Assembly (NCBI GenBank): GCA_039090855.1
Contig: CM076997.1
Coordinates: 161,478,709 to 161,542,708, forward strand
DNA: 64,000 nt
Direction: 5' to 3'
From: Macrothele yani
Lineage: Eukaryota > Arthropoda > Arachnida > Araneae > Macrothelidae
The notes under the pieces were generated by a model. That model saw only the letters and a list, made by a program, of their open reading frames with translations, ran no database searches and was not told where the DNA came from. Below, piece after piece: positions 34,311 to 46,454 of the stretch. Each line of letters opens with the position of its first letter. Position 1 is the stretch's first letter. Both the position numbers and the translations under genes were made by a program.

Positions 34311-35531
34311 CACTGAGTGGCCACTTTATTATGACCACCTGACAGTTTTACGCAAATGAGCTATGGCTGCGCGCTGTTGCCGCCAGAGGGCGAGCCTAGT
34401 ATAAAAAGAGAAAGCTTAGGGCCCGCGACAGTAGTAGAAGTGACTTTTGGGTGACGAGATGGGTAAAAAATGCGATTTGATGGGCTTTTAACGTGGGATG
34501 ATTGTAAGAGCTCGGAGCCATGGAGCGAGTATCACCGAAACCGCCACATTCGTTAAATGTTCCAGAGTAGCTGTTGTTAAAGTGTTTAAAGACTGAACTG
34601 TGAGCCAGAAAACTGGGTCTCTACGTGCAACGTGTGGTCGTCATCAACTAGTGACTGCCAGGGCGGAACGAAGAGTGTCCAGGTTTGTGGCAGACAACAG
34701 AAGGGCAACAGTGCAGCAAATTACAGACCATCTTAATCAAGGATCCCCTCAAATGATCTCTGCACGGACTGTTCGCCGTACACTGCATCGGATGGGATAT
34801 AGCAGCCGAAGGCCTGTTCGAACACCTTTGCTGTCTGCAGTTAGCAAGAGAAAACATCTTCAGTTCGCAAAGGAGCACAAGTATTGGACAGTCGATAATT
34901 GGAAACAAATTATGTGGTCCGATGAATCACGTTTTCAGTTGCACCATGCCGATGGCCGAGTGAGAATTTGGTGGAAACAGCACAAAAGCATGGACCCCAA
35001 ATGCATTGCTGCAACCCTTCAAGCTGGTGGAGGCAACGTTATGGTTTGGGGAATGCTTTCCTGACATGCTTTGGGCCCTTTAATTCGTGTTGATCAACGT
35101 CTGACTAGCACATCATATCTAAACATCGTTATGAACCAACTGCATCCTGTCATGTGGGTGGTTTATCCCAATAACGATGGCTACTTTCAACAAGATAATA
35201 CGTCCTGCCATAGTGCTCGTATTGTACAGGATTGGTTTCAGGAACATGCCGGTGAGTTTACTTTTCTTAGGTGGGCCCCACAATTTCCAGATCTGAACCC
35301 CATTGAGAATTTGTGGGATAAAGTTGAACAAGCCATCAGACAGCTGGATCCACAACCCTGCAATCTGACACTCCTGGAAAGTGCTATTCATCAAGCATGA
35401 TCTCAGATTCCACAAACCACCTATAAACATCTCGTGGAGACCATGACACGAAGAATCGACGCAGTATTAAAGGCAAAAGGTGGCCAAATGCTGTACTGAG
35501 GGGGTGGTCATAATAAAGTGGCCACTCAGTG
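34311..35531 (+). mobile_element. Tc1-like element, best preserved in the window
   Basis: The ends are perfect inverted copies over at least 28 bp (cactgagtggccactttatt…atgacca), with TA on both sides (34309-34310 and 35532-35533). The length is 1221 bp. The transposase reading frame inside has no indel, suggesting recent insertion compared with its neighbours. Confidence 0.95.
34459..35499 (+). pseudogene. Tc1-like transposase, one frame with four in-frame stops
   Basis: From ATG 34459 to TGA 35497-35499 the frame is unshifted over 346 codons, the normal family length. Domains: helix-turn-helix near residues 10-45 (RGMIVRARSHGASITETATFVKCSR), linker with QITDHLNQG, WSDESRFQLHHADGRVRIW (first Asp), GGGNVMVWGMLS, FQQDNTSCH (second Asp), LNPIENLWDKVE (third Glu). 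The Asp-Glu spacing is 36 residues by hand count. Stops are TAA 34489-34491 and TGA at 34594-34596, 35062-35064 and 35398-35400. The last two TGA codons stand at conserved Trp positions (FSW and the C-terminal W), and the first TGA is also compatible with an ancestral Trp. All catalytic residues are intact. Confidence 0.95.
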
Positions 35532-35619
35532 TATATATTGTATCTTGTTTTCATATAGTTCTTAGCTTTTCAAAATATTTATTTCTTATTTTTATTATTA
35601 ATCATTTATAATTCACGTA

Positions 35620-35700
35620 TTACCAATTTTAATACGAATGGACTATAAATTAATTTTAATACGAATGAACCATAAATTAATTTTAATACGAATGAACCGT
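35620..35700. repeat. 27-bp tandem repeat, three copies
   Basis: The word aattttaatacgaatg recurs at 35625, 35652 and 35679, with accataaatt between. Confidence 0.85.
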
Positions 35701-35712
35701 GTGTCATAGATA

Positions 35713-36871
35713 CAGAGGGTAAGTATAGGTGAGTTCAAAGTTTAGGCAATAGTGTTGAACTGTCTTTAGCTATCTGTGCGCCAGTTCTTCGATTCCATGA
35801 CAGTACCAGTTCTTGTCCTTCTAGGCGAAGAACTCCTTGACCATAGCTACCACCTCCTCCTGATTGTTGAAATGTCACTCGCGAAGGAAGTGGGCCATGG
35901 ACCGGAAAATTAATAATCCGACGAGGCAAGGTCCGGACTATATGCTCGGTGTGGCATCAATTTGATGACCTCAAGTTTCTGGAGTTTTGCCCGGGTCGTT
36001 CTCGCTCTATGAAGATGAGCGTTGTCCTGCTGCAGGAGTGAGCACTATCTGTTCACCAGTGCCGTGAGCTTCTCCTCCAGAACGGCATACATCCGCTCCA
36101 GCTGTTAGGAGCAGTGGGTGGCCATGACGACCCGACCGTGTGAAACAAATTCGTTATGAATTATCCCTCGAAATTCCACCGGACGCAGAACACCGCCTTG
36201 TGCCCGAAGCTCCTATGTTCGGCAACAGGTTCTGAAAGCTGTCCCCGGCTCAACCACTGCCGTTATGTGATAGTATTGCAAAAATAGACACAATTTTTAT
36301 GACACCTAAAATTATCTTGATGAAACGTACATCGCGGGGATTTTCTAGAGGTTTCGCGCACACTTCCATTCGGCGGTTTGCTTCAGCTGAAAGTCAGTTC
36401 GTGCGGGAAGATGCGGCAGCTCCTGTAGACCTGCCAGAGGTCTTTAAGGTGACTAACCACGGGTGGATTGTGATATGCACAGTTTGCCTGATACTCTCCG
36501 ATCCACGGTTCGCGGCCTACCCGACCTTGGCTGAACGTCGACGTTCCTGTCACTTACGCAAAATTTCTTGAACCATCTGGTTGCGGTTCTGTGGTCCACG
36601 GAACCTTCCCTTTTGAATGACAAATGTTTCGTGTTGCTTGAGCAGCGTTATGGCCTAGTTCAAACTCGTAAAGCAAAAGTTCTCAAATTAGCCGCCTGTG
36701 CCTGTTCCCCTTTTAGGCCTCCTCAGTCGTTGCTGTTTACAGCAACGACTATTACTTTATATCACTTTCGACTGACTGCAGTGGGCGACTTGAACTAGTT
36801 TAAACAGGTGACATACCATCCGTAGCATATGCGCTTATTTAAATATTGTAAAACTTTTGACTCAGCCTCTG
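35713..36871 (-). mobile_element. mariner-type element, heavily degraded
   Basis: The ends share tacagaggg/c and lie next to TA (35711-35712 and 36872-36873). The length is 1159 bp. Minus-strand coding blocks seen in several frames are LYEFELGHNAAQATRNIC (N-terminal domain), WNFEG followed by the WW-type core (about 36190-36150), MYAVLEE-like segment, TTRAKLQKLEVIKLMPH, AYSPDLASSDY (third catalytic Asp region, about 35940) and a C-terminal ending near 35740. This is the signature of an irritans-like mariner. Stops and frameshifts occur throughout. It belongs to a different mariner lineage from 31716-32964. Confidence 0.75.
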
Positions 36872-37438
36872 TATTTAACGTGGAAAAAGTCCGTAAAAGT
36901 ATAATTGTAGAAAAAATTTGAGATTGATATTTTCTGTGAATTTGCGGCGTGAGAGAACGAAAATCGAGATATTTTACATTAAGGAGAAAGAGGGTCTCCA
37001 ATTTTCCTCTTCAATGTAACACATTTATGGTCTTTGAAATAAATATTTTACAAATCTGATTTTGCGGAAAGAATAGTCTTGCTCAATTAATACTTAATAC
37101 ATTTTATAATTGCATCAATAATAAGAATGATAATAAATGAATAAACTGGAACCGTACACCAACTATACTCAAAATAATATAACTATACTAGTAATCCGAA
37201 GTTTCTTCGTGTAGATTAGAAAATCAGTTTCCAAGCTTTCGCACATCAACCAGATGGATTTTTTAAGGAAAGTAGACAGCACACTGCATACTGGATAATA
37301 GAACTCTTCAACAATTCGAACGCGGGTACTTGACTTGACATTAAACGAAGAGATGCAAATGTAATTATTGAATTAAAGACACGAGGTATCATGTTCGTTT
37401 TGCACGCGGAATCCTTGTGGAAAAACAAAAGGCATACA
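36872..37438. other. AT-rich stretch, nothing recognised
   Basis: No gene or repeat is supported. Confidence 0.45.
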
Positions 37439-38687
37439 CTATTTGAAGAACTGTTTCCAAATTCGAGGTAACTTTAGCGAGGCGCTGTCATCGTAGGCCT
37501 CATTGTTCGTAATGATACCCAAAGATTCTCGAATGGCAGTGAATTTAGAAGTAGAATAGGAAACTAATTTCATTATGTTATTCCACATAGGATCCGCGGA
37601 CTTGAACTGGACTTTTCTGGATAGGGCCGTGGTTAATTTCCCGTTCTTTAAGTGCCTGTTATGCTCATTGACTGTAACCCCAAAAGAGCGTTTGGTGTTT
37701 CCAATGTAGTATCGCTTGCAGCCATCCGGATATAGTAAAGGTACGGCATGAACGATTGCTTCGCTGGAAAGAGGGGGATTGTCAGTATTTTGCTTAAGCA
37801 TAGCATATAAAGATGTCGGATATCTTATGCCTACACCGAGGTTCATCTTCTTGAGCGCGTTCTTGAGTTTACAGGAAGCATTTGGTACGTAAGGAATACA
37901 TTTCAATAGCGTAGCTACGTCATAGAAATATTAGCATGAATCTTTCTGTTTCTTTCGATATATCTATATTCCATGTTTGTGTCGTATTCTGCCTCAGTGG
38001 CCAATTCGATGACGCTTTTTAATTAGCTTTGTCTAGGAGGAATATCGGAGGAGATGGAGACGGCTCTTCTGATTCGAGAACGGACGAAATCTGTCTTTGT
38101 AATCAGCAGGACAAAATGAGCTGGGGAGCGTTAGGTTGGGAACGGAAGTGGGTTTATAGTAGAGTTGTACACGGGGGTGATTTTCAGGCGATTTACTTAG
38201 TAAAACATCCAGATAAGGCAATGAATTAGTGTGCTCTAGCTCCATAGTGAAATTGATCGCCACTGATCACTGATTTCATCCAGGAAAAGCGGGATAGCCT
38301 TCTTTCCATGAGGCCATATGAAAAATACGTTGTCAGCATACCGAAGCCAAGTGGTAGGTCTTGGGGAATTGCTGGTGAAAATGTGTTGCTGGATTGGGCG
38401 AAGGATTGCTTCCTCGAGAATTGCTGGAAGTGAACAAAACATCGGAGCTCCATTGGTCTCTTTACAGATTTTTCTCGGAAACAATAGTAACTAGAATTTG
38501 AGACTAAATCCATTAATTTCGAGATACTGAGGCAAGACTCTTGTGAATAAAGTGATGAATTAGATATAGCCCCTTTTAACTTTCTGATGGCTTCATATTG
38601 ATGAGTTCGGGCGACTCTTTCTTCATATAAAAAGGACGCGCTGCCCATATGAATGTCTAAAATTTCAACATCTACAATATGTACCAC
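37439..38687 (-). pseudogene. Penelope-like retroelement, RT and GIY-YIG remnant
   Basis: Minus strand, N- to C-terminal: FPRKICKETNGAPM (near 38480, corresponding to the QxxGxPMG motif of Penelope-like reverse transcriptases). Then WLRYADNVFFIWPHG (near 38330; the catalytic YVDD is changed to YADN, so the second Asp is lost). Then INFTMELEHTNSLPYLDVLLSK (38260-38190), a linker ending LHLLRYSS (near 38033), and from 37906 a C-terminal domain YPDGCKRYYIGNTKRSFGVTVNEHNR…KNGKL. This last block is the GIY-YIG endonuclease typical of these elements, with its first motif degraded. Frameshifts separate the pieces near 38230 and 37910-38030. Intact elements prime reverse transcription at cut target DNA. 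This copy is dead, and no terminal repeats were found. Confidence 0.85.
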
Positions 38688-38862
38688 CTAGTGGCCGAGT
38701 GAACAGAGGTGTGCACCTTGGATAGATCACTAGATTTCAGCCCAGGACAAAGTCGTGGATGGGGCTTGAGCGATCTGTTTTACACCACTGCCCTGACTCT
38801 TTCCTTTCCTTGGAACCGGTGGTCCTAAATTACAGGCGACTGCGTATAGGAACTTGTTACAT
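38688..38862 (+). mobile_element. SINE (family A), diverged copy
   Basis: ctttccttggaaccggtggtcctaaatta matches, with changes, the family-A body segment at about 23060-23090. The upstream part (gtggccgagtg…) is a decayed tRNA-like head. The 3' end is lost. Confidence 0.5.
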
Positions 38863-38929
38863 TCCAGGACAAAAGGAAGGAAATATATCGGTTCATCACG
38901 ATAATTGACATAGCAATCAGACATCTCGG

Positions 38930-39350
38930 AATTGACTTTATACACTGTTCTCACGCAATATTATTCACCTCAGAAAGCTTGCAAATATCATCTTTCTGCA
39001 GTTGAAATCGGATCCGCATATCCCGATTACCGGCTGAGTATGCTAACCGTTACACCACCCAGGGGGACAAAGTCCCACGTATCTGGGCGTTAAGAGCATC
39101 GAAATATTCTCCGACATCTTTCTTAATCGACGCAAACTGTTCTCCCATCTACCGTTGCTAAGCATATCATTCATGACGCTTCGATGCTCTCAACACTCAG
39201 ATACTTGGGAGTTTGTCGTCTTGGGTGGTGTAACGGTTAGCATACTCGAATGGTAATCGGGAGATGCTGGTTCGGTTTCCGCTACAGGGGGGTTAAAAAT
39301 TGTCTAGTTTTTTGAGGTGATTGATATTACGTGAGAACGTAAATACAGTC
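38930..39350. mobile_element. SINE (family B type head) head-to-head inverted dimer
   Basis: The left half (38930-39100) and the right half (39175-39350) are imperfect inverted copies. Each contains a tRNA-like head with gggtggtgtaacggttagca and a B-box-like gctggttcgg, continuing to gaggtgattgatattacgtg (right) and its reverse (left). The centre (39100-39175) holds a loop with no second symmetry. The head matches the SINE-B copies at 55.5 and 55.9 kb. Confidence 0.75.
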
Positions 39351-39433
39351 AATTCAAATATATCTGATTGCTGTGTTAATTAACATGACTTATTTACCAC
39401 GTATTATGAGAAGAATATTTCTTCCACACTATA

Positions 39434-40367
39434 CAGGGTGTTCATAAACAGTTTGGACAAAAGAAGAGGGGTGGTAGTACCCATCAAGACCAACAATATT
39501 TAGGATCGCATTCCACTCTGAGTGTGAGAAAAGAGTAAAGTTAGGTGTCTAAGTTGAACTTTCAACAGTGCAAAGAAAAAGAATTAACGACATCATAAGT
39601 TGCACAATCCCATTTATAGAGATCAGGGACAGACTCAAAGTAGATGCTCAAAGTGGCGGCCACGGGTGCCGTTGCACAATTCACACCGGCGAATGAAAGA
39701 CTGGCGCACCCTCTCGAAGACTCCTGGTGAAGTGTTAATCCTGTCTGCTGCAACAACGATTCTCGCGACGAGATCTTCCACTGAGTCCACAGGCGTCTCG
39801 TTCACCAATTATTTCATGTGCTGCCAGAAGAAGAAGTCTAGTGGGTTTAAGTCCGGTGAGCGTGGAGGCCATGCCACAGGTCCGCCACGTCCAATCCATC
39901 GTGCGGGATATGTGGCACTGAGGAAGTGTCTACTGCACCTTGATAAGCCAATAAGCTGCAACTGTCGATGCTGCGTTCTTTCTCTGGCAATTTGCATACA
40001 GCAAATGCTTGACGGTGATGTTCTGGCGATGCGCCACGTCCAATCCATCGTGCGGAATATGTGGCATTGAGGAAGTGCCTACTGCACCTTGATAAGCCAA
40101 TAAGCTGCAACTGTCGATGTTGCGTCCTTTCTCTGGCAATTTGCATACAGCAAATGCTTGACGGTGATGTTCTGGCGATGTGCTACTTCTCCGGCACGAA
40201 AGAAATGACGTCTGAGGTGACGACTTGTGCTTGTTGGACGTGTTTCGAAGTTAATCTTTTCTGACACTCAGAGTGGAATGCGACCCTAGGTTCCATTGTA
40301 AATATTGGTCGTCGTGATGTGTACTATCACCCCTCTTCTTTTCTCAAAATAGTTTACGAACATCCCG
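39434..40367 (-). mobile_element. IS630/Tc1-mariner-like element with TIRs and an internal tandem duplication
   Basis: Ends cagggtgttcataaacagtt (39434) and the reverse of the right end, cgggatgttcgtaaactatt (to 40367), are flanked by TA, and the similarity runs on (aaaagaagaggggtg). The length is 934 bp, shorter than an autonomous copy. On the minus strand the C-terminal third of a transposase is readable: RWIGRGGPVAWPPRSPDLNPLDFFFW followed in another frame by the C-terminal tail, with the third catalytic acid in the PLDFFFW motif. The N-terminal two thirds are missing. A 149-bp stretch is duplicated in tandem (39884-40032 and 40033-40180). A non-autonomous deletion derivative. Confidence 0.8.
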
Positions 40368-41569
40368 TATATCGGTTCATGTTAACAACTTTCAGATTTC
40401 TAAAGTTTTTCTAATAAAATCGATTATTTTCTCTCTCTGATACGTCGTCAAAATATTCACCACATTTGTTTTCGTCCTGTTTTGTGATTAACGATGCTCC
40501 TTATCGCTTGTAATTTAAACTTTTTAAAACGTTTGAATCATAAATGAAATTTAAATTTAGTATTTCTAAATTCTTTGTATTCTCTAGCGATTTATCAACT
40601 ACGCTTTCCTCCTTGCAATGCGCCAAAAAATGGACGTATGCATTTTGAAAATGAAACATTCGTGCGCATAAATTGTGTGTCCTTGTCAAAAATACGAATT
40701 TTTTGTTGACAAATCGAACACATTTTTCACGAATAATAATACTTCAATAATGTTTCAGTATTATTCAAGAAAAACACGGTTTATTTAAAATAATAACTTC
40801 AGTTTGCTTCCTCGTTTTAGGGATACTATTTTATTTTAATATTTCATATTTTATCCAAACATTCATGCCGATTCTCGTAAGATGATTTTAAAATCTCGAC
40901 TACTCATTTACGAAAAAAAAATACCTTGTTGAACGTCTTTCAAAAACGTGAATGCATTGAAGTGCGTTCCATGCAAACGCTATTTCAAATTTGAACATTT
41001 GCAATACTATTGCTGCAAAATTCTAAAAATAAACTATCAGAGCATATTTGATTTAGAAAATGTTTTGATGCTGCTACCGAACAAATTAAACAAATCGTCT
41101 AATTTTACAAATATAATTTCTTCCAATATTCGGAAGGCATTATGTTACGCACTCAGTTTTCTTCAGTAGCAATATTATGTTTGTCAACTTCTGTTTGTCT
41201 CAGACTTTTTCAATAAAGTGAGTTAAAAGGTATTGTCTCTTGCCAGCGCAAGGGAAAATTTAATCTCAGGAACTGAAATCGCATTGTCATCAAATGTAAT
41301 CTCTCTTTCTTTTCTGGCATTCTGTTTTCCCTGGAGTCGGGAACCCGAAATTCGGAATGGGAAAACTTGCAGTCTTCTCTGCTTCGTGATTATTAAGAGA
41401 TCATTAATAAACATTTTTCCGAATAATATTTTCATGGAAAAACTAAATATGTTTTCCTTCTCCGGGGACATAATGCAGCTGCGCGACACCTACATTATCT
41501 AATCAAATATATCTAGAGACTCTTTTATCCACAAACACCCAGCAATAGAATAGGAATTAGAATCGAGTT
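40368..41569. other. non-coding stretch with a SINE-A scrap
   Basis: About 41322-41370 (ccctggagtcgggaacccg…) matches part of the SINE-A body on the plus strand. Nothing else was recognised. Confidence 0.4.
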
Positions 41570-42843
41570 GGTCCATCGTTTGCTACTATCACAGCCCCCA
41601 CTTGGCTGGAAAGGCTTCCCACTAGATTTTGATATGTTGCTATGGAAATTCCCTTCCATTCTGCCACAATAACCTTAGTCATGCCCATCACCGATGTCTG
41701 GAGGTTCGGCCTAGTTAGCAGTTAGCGTTCTAATTCAATCTAAATATGGGGTTTCAAATCGTGACCCTCTGCAAGAGAGTAAAATTCTTCCACACCCATC
41801 TCATGCAACCCTTCCTGTACAGACGTCGATTAGTGGACCGGGTTGCCGTACGTTTGGTAAAGGAAACACCCTTTACCAAACTGTTGTTATAATGTAAGGA
41901 GACTGAACCGTATCATGGTTCATTTTCCCTCACTCTGAAACTAGAGTGTCCAATTAAAACCATGAAAAACAGCCCTATTTATTCTAAATATTGGGTTTAA
42001 GATTGAGTCCCTGTGTTAAGGAGTCATGTTTTTCCACATCCATTTCATGCAACCATTACTGCACTAACCTCAATTTGTAGGCCTGGGCATCGTGATTTTG
42101 GTAAAGGAAAGAGCCTTCACCGAACTGTTGCCATAATGTTAGAAGCACAGAATCCGCGCAGCATTCATTTTCCCGGGCACTGAAACTAGAAGGCCCAATC
42201 TAAACCATGAAAAACAGCCCTAGATCATGATACCTCCTCCACCAAACTTCACAGTTGGCACAACACAGTCAAGCAGAATGCGTTCAGCTGGGATCTTCCT
42301 CACCAAACTCGTCCGCCGGTCTGCCAGATGATCATCCGTGATTCATCACCGCAGAAAACGTGGTCTCACTGCAGAGTCCACTGATGCCGAGCTTTACGCC
42401 ACTCTAACGTCTCCTGAGTTTGAGTTTGATATTTTAGCCTTGTACGGGATACTTGTCTATGGAGAACAATTCCCTTTAGCTCTCGACGAACGGTTATGGA
42501 GCTAACGTTGCTTCTATAAGAATTTTAGTTGTCGATTGTGAGTCTGCAACCGAATACAATCGACTGTGTCGTACCAACCGCTTCGGCATTCAGCGGTCAC
42601 GCTTTATCATACCTACCACGTTGAGATTTGTCTTGAGATTTAACCAGGTTGAGAGACGTCTCCTACCAGGTTGAGATTTCTTTGTTGTTGTATCTATAAG
42701 TTTCCTCTTTACAATAACATCATTTAAACATTTGATCGGGTCACCTGCAGAACGGCAGAAATTTCCCTAACTCATGTGCTGCTAAGATGGCATCCTACGA
42801 CCGTGCCACGTTGAAAATAACTGAGCTCTGATGTTCGGCCCAT
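41570..42843 (-). pseudogene. Tc1-like transposase relic with a duplicated catalytic segment
   Basis: Start ATG near 42843: MGRTSELSYFQRGTVVGCHLSS (helix-turn-helix). The mid part is degraded. From about 42225 to 41740 the minus strand reads LLTLWQQFGEGSFLYQN… (region of the second catalytic Asp) twice, because a 245-bp stretch is tandemly duplicated; accatgaaaaacagccct recurs at about 41959 and 42204. The C-terminus is QNLVGSLSSQVGAVIVANDGPTRF with its stop near 41570. Stops and shifts occur throughout. Terminal repeats not identified. Confidence 0.75.
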
Positions 42844-43319
42844 TCTACTACTCATGCTCGTCTATGATGTCGGCCAGGGCCACGTACGTCTTTTACTAAC
42901 TGTATGGTCCATGAATGTGATGTATTTGGGAAAATCCGCTACTTAAATGAATGTTCGTATACTTTTGATTAAATTATGTAGGTCAGGTTTCCCCCTGCTG
43001 GATAGTGAACCCGCTGACTTTGATGATTCGTAAACATGACGACCTGAGCTAGTTGGATAATTCATAATTAATCCGCGACGTGGTTCATCCCTTCTACTCT
43101 AGGACGTAAAGGATTCGAAAATATGTAGCCTGAAAATGCTACATAAAATCCTACATAATATGGGCCTAAACGGGTCGTTGTTGTTCAAGGTGAGCGGTGA
43201 TTCTCCTGTGTCGGTACCTGGAGATAAAAGGCCACAGCTGAGTACATAACGTCGACACTTAACGATTGAGACCTACGATGGTTTGTGCAGAAGCCGTTCA
43301 GTGTGTTATACCAGTTGAT

Positions 43320-43995
43320 GCCCATACGATTACCCTTGTTAACAGCACATCACCCTGAAATGGTACTGCAGAGGACGAAAGTACATAACCGCTGGACCGT
43401 GGGAAGTGGGAAACGTTTGGTCGATGAATCTAGGTGCTAACATCAACACGTTGATGGGATTCTGTACGTGCGGCGTAGAACAGAAGAGGCCATGGACCCC
43501 CAACTTTCAAGTCAGCCGCTGAAGAGGGTGTAATGTTCTGCGAAAGTTTACCGTGAGTCACCTTGGGACCCCTTTTATCTTGGCCACAGGCCACTGGCAC
43601 CGTAAACAGTTGTGATACGGTACTGGACGACCACCTACACCCGTCCATGGCTGTCCACTTCCCAGAGCTAAATACCTTTCAACAAGGGAATTCCCCCTTG
43701 CGTCGCATCTATTTGCAGAAGGACTGGTTGAAGCATCATTCCAATTCGTTCATAACCCTCCAATGGACTTCTCATTCTCCATATTTTAATCCAACTGAAT
43801 ACCTGTGGGACAAAGTAGAACAATACGTTCGTGCCAAAAACTCTCCAACGTAAACTCTCGTCACTTTTGAGAGAGCTGTCATGGATTCATGAGCGCAATG
43901 CTAACAAAGGTTTATATCAATTAATAGAGTCAAGGCCACGATGCATTGCTGTAGTTGTGAGGGCGAAAGATGGATCCACGCGTTATTAGATGGGT
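43320..43995 (+). pseudogene. Tc1-like transposase relic, N-terminus missing
   Basis: Readable blocks are NRWTVGSGKRLVDESRC (first Asp), LDDHLHPSMAVHFPE, FQQGNSPLRRIYLQKDWL (second catalytic Asp replaced by Gly), YFNPTEYLWDKVEQ (third Glu kept) and a C-terminal RCIAVVVRAKDGSTRY near 43990. Earlier sequence (43180-43320) looks like the end of the linker region. Inactive. Confidence 0.8.
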
Positions 43996-45785
43996 GGGTA
44001 TAATAAATTTTCGTTTCAGCATATTTAATTTTTATATATTCATCTTCATTTTACTTTTTCGTTGTCTCTTATTTATCCATAGTTTCCCCCAAGAATCCTG
44101 TTTCCACAATGCTGCATTTTATTCAGAATTGGTTTACTCTAGATCTGTACTCTGTGCATTACAATGAAACTAATTATTATTCTACAAGCTTCTGAGGAAG
44201 TTTGAAAAAATAGAGATGAAATGGAAACTGATTACGACAGCATATAGTCAAGACTCCCATAGTGGGTATACGTTCCTCAATTATTCTCAAAGAGGTAACG
44301 GTGTACCACTGATAGTCCCTAATGGAATTAGCACGAGAAGTGATGCGTGTAATGACGATGCTCTGATGTTCAACGCTTTTACAGGAAAGTCACAATAATA
44401 GAAACGATATTCTTTAAACAAATCTGTAGCAAGTTCAGTTACGTTCCTCTCAAAACGAACTATCTCTTATGTTTAAAAACGTTACTATGTCTGCTTTATG
44501 GTAAAAGCATCAAAAATCTACAGCGAACTGAATATTTTCATGAAGATAACTCTGCAGAAAACTGAATGTATTATTTTCATCTATGTTGTTGGTATTACAG
44601 TATGATTTTTATTTAGGTAAGCTCGCCAAAAAATAAGGCAGTCACTATAAAAAACCTTTTACTTAATACGTGCTTTTCTGATAATGTTGAACAAAAGTAA
44701 TTAATTTAGCTTGGAGCTCATATACACTGAAATAAAATTATTCATTATTATTTACATGATATATAAGTGATCGGACATTCCCAGTCGGACCTGTAACATT
44801 CACTACTGCGTAGATCAAATCATTTAAATATTCCGTGCATACGAATTTAGCTAAACAATTAAATATATTGCGAAAAAGCAAGAAACCCTTTCGGGCTGGC
44901 CGCAGGAAAGAAGATTCAAAAGTTGATTTTGGGTTTATCTGTAACAAAGTTAGTTTGCTCAAAGTAATACGTAAAACCTGGCTTTTGTGATGTTATAAAG
45001 ACAGATGCAGATGTGCAGGTTCGAAGAATATTCAGTAGCAAAATTTATTTTTGCAACAGGAAATCCAAGAGAGAATCGATGTATAAGCAACTGCAGGAGT
45101 TGAAGGGATAGCGATTCTCCGACGTCTGAGGTACATCAGAAGTAAAAGCAGAGTTAGCCACTTTTATTTCGATAGGTCCCCGTATCATTTATTCGGGATT
45201 CAGAGTGAATAATCTTCCAGAACTTATATTGGAAGAAACACTATAACATCGAAAGGCAACGTATTCTCGATAAAAGTACTTCAAGATGATGGATTGCAAA
45301 TCATTACACAAATAGGCAACCAATAGAAAATTTTGTTTCCAAAGATACACTCTGAATTTGGTGGATTGATACTTAAAATAAGTGTATATCTGCATGCAGC
45401 AATATTAAAAGTGAACTTTACGCCTAAACCAAAGCACACTTTTGGTTTCAGAAAGCACACTTAAATTCCGCAAATGATGTGATATTCATTTGTGCTTTTT
45501 AAAATATCCACTCATACAATCTACACATTTGTATCGTATTTGAACTAATACTATCAATCGGGAGAAAGACTGCAGCAATAGAAGGTGTCTCGAATTGGAA
45601 CAGCATCAGCTGGTAGCTTTATTAATTATGTATGCTGTATATTATCAAAATTATTCGGACATTACCAAATATTTACATAAATACGGTCGATTTTGGTATT
45701 TTTAGTTTACCCCCTTACTCACAGAGCAGGAAGGTTATAAAGCCGAGATGTTTTGTTTTGTTATCAATAACTCTGAAGGGGATAT
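43996..45785. other. AT-rich stretch, nothing recognised
   Basis: No gene or repeat is supported over about 1.8 kb. Confidence 0.5.
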
Positions 45786-46270
45786 ATGGCTGGAAGTGAG
45801 TCTTCCGAATTCCAGCGTGGGCTATTCATAGGATTTCAATTGAGTAACGTTTCCATACTCAGCATTGCAGCTAAGCTAAACATACAAAAATTGACTAAAG
45901 TGGTGACACGAAGAGATGGAAACAGGACAATGCAACAACAGCAAAAGATATTCGGAAAGGCCGCACAAAACTGACGGAACGTGACAGTAGAGCCATGGTA
46001 AGAAAATTTAAGAAATCCCGTTCTTCCTCTGCCGTCTCCATCGCGGCTTAAGTAGGAAATGCTTTTCATGGTTGGGTTAGTACCATAACTATCCGCAGAG
46101 CTTTGTCACAAAATTCCCTCTGCGGTATCTCACATCATACAACTTCAAATGCTACAATACTGTTCATAGGTGTCTCGTACATTGCAAAATCTGCCAAGTT
46201 AGCGAATGATGGAGTAAACGAAAATTTCGTTTCGATTTCCCAGCAGTAAAATCTTTACGTGCAGCTACCG
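45786..46270 (+). pseudogene. N-terminal fragment of a Tc1-like transposase
   Basis: ATG 45786 opens MAGSESSEFQRGLFIGFQLSN…LSIAAKLNIQK (helix-turn-helix), followed in other frames by RKGRTKLTERDSRAM, SRSSSAVSIAA and VSTITIRRAL, the second helix-turn-helix of the family. The sequence then decays before any catalytic motif. Only the DNA-binding half is left. Confidence 0.65.
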
Positions 46271-46454
46271 CATGACTCAAAAAATATTAATTAAAACTGT
46301 TTACAGCAAGCAGCGGCACATGACATGCTATTTTCATGTTAGTTAAGGTAATGTAAAATTAATTATGTTTACTTAATTTAACGAATATACATTACGTAAA
46401 TAAAAATATAATTTTTTAGATACACATGTACATATTTCATTTTCTTGCTCACTA

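Noticed and set aside
34459..35499. TGA read as tryptophan (altered genetic code)
   Set aside because: The Dscam-like exon and other frames give no support, a TAA is also present in the same frame, and ordinary decay explains it.
36299..36798. Forward open frames as host exons
   Set aside because: They are antisense shadows of the mariner relic at 35713-36871.
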